The notes beneath the pieces were generated by a model. It made no database searches, was not told where the DNA came from, and worked only from the letters and a program-made list of their open reading frames with translations. This document shows positions 61,830 through 64,000 of a stretch of 64,000 nt of DNA, in pieces (position 1 is the first letter of the stretch; the number at the start of each line of letters is the position of its first letter). The position numbers were made by a program, and so were the translations under genes. The DNA is from Halolamina litorea. Lineage in GTDB: Archaea; Halobacteriota; Halobacteria; Halobacteriales; Haloferacaceae. Where the stretch lies: positions 496,001-560,000 of the forward strand of contig NZ_JANHGR010000001.1 in assembly GCF_026616205.1 (NCBI RefSeq). Direction: 5' to 3'.

Positions 61830-62252
61830 TCAGGCCAACTGCACGTCGTCCACGTCGAAGTGGCGGGCAGCCAGCCGCCGGGCGGTCTCGATCGACTCCC
61901 CGCCGGCGCCGATGGCGACCCCGCGGTCGCCCTGTGGCACCTCGACGTACGCGACCGTGCTGCCACCCTGCGTCGACAGGGTGACGTTGCGCACGGCCGC
62001 GGGCGCGAGGCAGTTCGCGACGAACGCGGCCGGGTCGTCGGCGTCCTCCACGAGGTCGACGCGGGTGTTCAACTGCTCCTCGGCGGCGGCGACGGTTTCG
62101 CCGTCCGGGCCGATGGCCGCGCCCATCTCGCCGGCGGGCACGACGAACACGATCCGATCCTCCTCGACCAGACAGTCAGTCGGCGTGACGCCGGTCGCGT
62201 CGGCGAAGGCGGCGATGTACTGCCGTGCGTCGTCCGACAGCGTGACCGTCAT
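61830..62252 (-). CDS. nusA: NusA-like transcription factor
   Basis: A 140-residue protein with two KH RNA-binding domains: VVPAGEMGAAIGPDGETVA (first GXXG-type GPDG) and GVAIGAGGESIETARRLA (second, GAGG). Archaeal NusA lacks the S1 and N-terminal domains of the bacterial protein. It sits 34 nt after rpo1C in the same direction, as expected. Confidence 0.94.
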   Translation of the reverse strand: MTVTLSDDARQYIAAFADATGVTPTDCLVEEDRIVFVVPAGEMGAAIGPDGETVAAAEEQLNTRVDLVEDADDPAAFVANCLAPAAVRNVTLSTQGGSTVAYVEVPQGDRGVAIGAGGESIETARRLAARHFDVDDVQLA

Positions 62253-62286
62253 CGGCGACCCGCCGTCGACTCGGAGAGCCGACCCA

Positions 62287-63525
62287 TCAGTCGTCGGCGG
62301 ACTTCGGCGTCGACGCCGAGCCCATGCGGAGGTCCACGTCGCCGGTTCCGATCGAGACCGGCTTCCCGACGATCACGTTCTCGATCACGCCGTCGAGGTC
62401 GTCGACCTCGCCGTGGATCGCGGCGTCGAGCAGGTGGTTGACGGTGACCTCGAACGCCGCGCGGGCGAGCACGGAGTCCTTCGACCCCGAGATCCCGTGG
62501 CGACCGATCGACTCGATCGTCCCGCGGTTGGTCATGATGTCCGCCACCAGCATCAGGTGCCGGACGTTCACGTCGTCGAGCCCCTGTTCCTGCAGGGTCT
62601 CCTGGGTCTCGTTGATGATCGTCTCCCGGGCGGCCTCGATCCCGAGCTGTTTGTGGATCTCGTGGATGTTGTTACACGTCGAGCGGCTGGTGTCGACGCC
62701 CTCGATCTCGAGCACGTCGCCGAACGCCGACCCCTCGGTGTAGAGGACGAACTCCTCCTCGTCGCTGTCGTCCATCTCTTCCTTCCGGATGACGACGCGG
62801 GAGACCTCCTCGATCCCCTTGAACACGACTTCGCGGAGCTCTTCGACCAACTGGAGCAGTTCGCGGTAGCTGGGCTGCTCGGGGCCGAAGGCGATGGCGG
62901 TCCCCTTGCGCTTGGTCGCCACCTTGAGTTCGCTCTCGATGGTGTCCTGTATCTCCTCGGCGATGGTGCCCACGTCGTCGTAGGTCGGCCAGCGCTTCTG
63001 GAGCGTCTCCTCGTTCAGGTCGATCGTGACCTGCATGTCCGCGACGTTGGTCGAGACGTTCCCCAGTGCGAGCACCTTCGTCGCCTCGATCTGCCAGACG
63101 ACCTCGCGGGCCTTGTCGCGGTCGGTCGCGTACTCGCCGTCGAGGTGGACCGTCATCGTCGGCGTGTCCGGCGTCTTCCGGGCGTCGACGAGTTCGATCA
63201 GTCGGGGCAGTCCCTGTGTCACGTCGATCTCCGCGACCCCCGCGAAGTGGAACGTGTTCATCGTAAGCTGGGTCCCCGGCTCACCGATCGACTGGGCCGA
63301 CACCGTCCCGACGGGGTCGAGCGCGTCGACGCGGGTCTCGTCGTAGCGGGTGACGACGGCCTTGACGATCTCGTCGATCTGTTCGGGTGTCGCGCCCTCG
63401 TTCTCCTCGATGGCGCCGTAGACCCGGTCCTTCAGTCGCCGCGGGAGGTCGGTCCCCTCGACGAGCGTCTCGGTGTCCTCGTCGATGTGTTCGAAGCTCT
63501 CGGGGAGCGCGTCGGCATCAGTCAT
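62287..63525 (-). CDS. rpoA2: RNA polymerase subunit Rpo1C (A'')
   Basis: A 412-residue large-subunit fragment, the C-terminal part of the beta'-like subunit that is split in archaea. [19 protein letters not shown] is the trigger-loop/bridge-region hallmark and [15 protein letters not shown] a later one; [16 protein letters not shown] is near the end. The start codon overlaps the end of Rpo1N by eight bases. Acts in the active-site cleft. Length fits. Confidence 0.96.
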   Translation of the reverse strand: MTDADALPESFEHIDEDTETLVEGTDLPRRLKDRVYGAIEENEGATPEQIDEIVKAVVTRYDETRVDALDPVGTVSAQSIGEPGTQLTMNTFHFAGVAEIDVTQGLPRLIELVDARKTPDTPTMTVHLDGEYATDRDKAREVVWQIEATKVLALGNVSTNVADMQVTIDLNEETLQKRWPTYDDVGTIAEEIQDTIESELKVATKRKGTAIAFGPEQPSYRELLQLVEELREVVFKGIEEVSRVVIRKEEMDDSDEEEFVLYTEGSAFGDVLEIEGVDTSRSTCNNIHEIHKQLGIEAARETIINETQETLQEQGLDDVNVRHLMLVADIMTNRGTIESIGRHGISGSKDSVLARAAFEVTVNHLLDAAIHGEVDDLDGVIENVIVGKPVSIGTGDVDLRMGSASTPKSADD

Positions 63526-64000
63526 CGCTCACCCCCTGTCCCGCCTTGTTCAGGCCGGGACCGGCGTACTCCGAGATGTTGGTCTCCTCCTGCTTCTCGC
63601 CGAGGAAGCGAGCCTTCTGGTCCTCGCTGCTGAACTCGGCGTCCAGCACGCGCTGGGTGATCGCCTCCACGTCGACGGGGTCGTCCTCGTCGTAGGCGAC
63701 GTTGACCGGCGAGGTGCCGTCCTCGCCGAACTCGAACTGGACGACGGTGCCGGAGGTGTCCCGGACGGTGCCGTCGTACTGCGCTTCCAGTTCCGAGAGC
63801 GCGTTGATGAGGCGGCGCTGGAGGTAGCCGGACTTCGAGGTCCGGACTGCCGTGTCCACCAGCCCCTCGCGGCCACCCATCGCGTGGAAGAAGAACTCAC
63901 GCGGGGTCAGCCCCGAGCGGTAGGAGTTCTCGACGAAGCCGTGGGGCGCCGCCGAGAGGTCGTCGCGCTTGTAGTGGCTGAGGGTGCGGTCCTCGTAGCC
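63518..64000 (-). CDS. rpoA1: RNA polymerase subunit Rpo1N (A'), C-terminal part (truncated by window edge)
   Basis: The end of the N-terminal large-subunit half is visible; the gene continues beyond 64000. The frame is open to the window edge and includes the family segment [20 protein letters not shown] with the [16 protein letters not shown] stretch (given here in two parts), part of the universal bridge-helix region. Stops inside the start of rpo1C (8-nt overlap), showing tight coupling of the split subunit genes. Confidence 0.95.
   Translation of the reverse strand, partial: GYEDRTLSHYKRDDLSAAPHGFVENSYRSGLTPREFFFHAMGGREGLVDTAVRTSKSGYLQRRLINALSELEAQYDGTVRDTSGTVVQFEFGEDGTSPVNVAYDEDDPVDVEAITQRVLDAEFSSEDQKARFLGEKQEETNISEYAGPGLNKAGQGVSDD

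Noticed and set aside
1-64000. Search for CRISPR arrays, IS elements, integrases and rRNA genes
   Set aside because: No regularly spaced repeats, transposase or integrase motifs, or rRNA-like conserved blocks were seen anywhere in the window.

Overview
The window is a chromosomal segment of a halophilic archaeon (class Halobacteria). Evidence: high GC, very acidic proteins, archaeal RNA polymerase A'/A'' subunits, aEF-2 and EF-1alpha, the KEOPS subunit Pcc1, DacZ-type diadenylate cyclase, Azf-type NAD-dependent glucose-6-phosphate dehydrogenase, a HalX response regulator, Tat lipoproteins with twin Arg plus lipobox, and many leaderless-looking genes with a TATA-like element 25-30 nt before the start codon. 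Genus cannot be fixed from the sequence alone. About 75 protein genes and four tRNA genes are packed on both strands; no intergenic stretch exceeds 300 nt (longest about 230 nt, at 42159-42389). I saw no rRNA, CRISPR array, transposase or integrase.

Layout. 1-2162: end of a membrane protein, then an aldolase/FBPase gluconeogenesis pair. 2247-4253: two unknown proteins, one a Tat lipoprotein. 4334-4529: tRNA-Leu and a duplicated copy of its 3' end. 4545-9279: AI-2E-type permease, dacZ-mscS pair (c-di-AMP and a mechanosensitive channel), and a two-gene unit of an unknown Cys-bearing protein and a PAS histidine kinase. 9295-13556: acyltransferase, cold-shock protein, RHH-like protein, tRNA-His, a 48-aa membrane peptide, CBS site-2 protease, cupin, zinc ribbon. 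13680-18341: SF2 helicase, two small glycine-rich membrane proteins, an SLC13/TrkA-C permease, tRNA-Pro. 18382-27840: M24 peptidase, BI-1-like protein, RPA-type ssDNA-binding protein, Agl23-like glycosyltransferase, DUF309, MOSC/azf pair, mptD, creatininase. 27979-34187: DedA/VTT, DUF502, proline dehydrogenase, then the RNA cluster pcc1-rpoP-rpl37ae-DUF2103-truD, a HalX regulator and pth2. 34318-41876: dcd-thiR, a glutathionyl-hydroquinone reductase homologue, aminotransferase, PNPOx-like and FabG-like proteins, a membrane-anchored molybdopterin oxidoreductase, a cupin/zinc-ribbon protein. 41877-50692: PUA protein, a second GIDE-like membrane protein, RNase R-like enzyme, hyuAB, a pilin-like protein. 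50772-64000: tRNA-Ala and the translation/transcription cluster rpo1N-rpo1C-nusA-rps12-rps7-fusA-tuf-rps10, all on the minus strand but interrupted by unrelated genes.

Functional themes: central carbon metabolism (aldolase, FBPase, azf, PQQ-type dehydrogenase, PRODH), c-di-AMP and osmotic response, information processing, and cell-envelope proteins. Most of the region is ordinary core haloarchaeal chromosome. The items most worth a second look are: the unknown protein/histidine kinase pair at 7520-9279; the tRNA-Leu 3'-end duplication; two independent tandem repeats that each duplicate a stop-codon region; the cysteine-free eL43 protein; the interrupted str cluster; two paralogous RING-less GIDE-like proteins; and several perfect inverted repeats just upstream of promoters.
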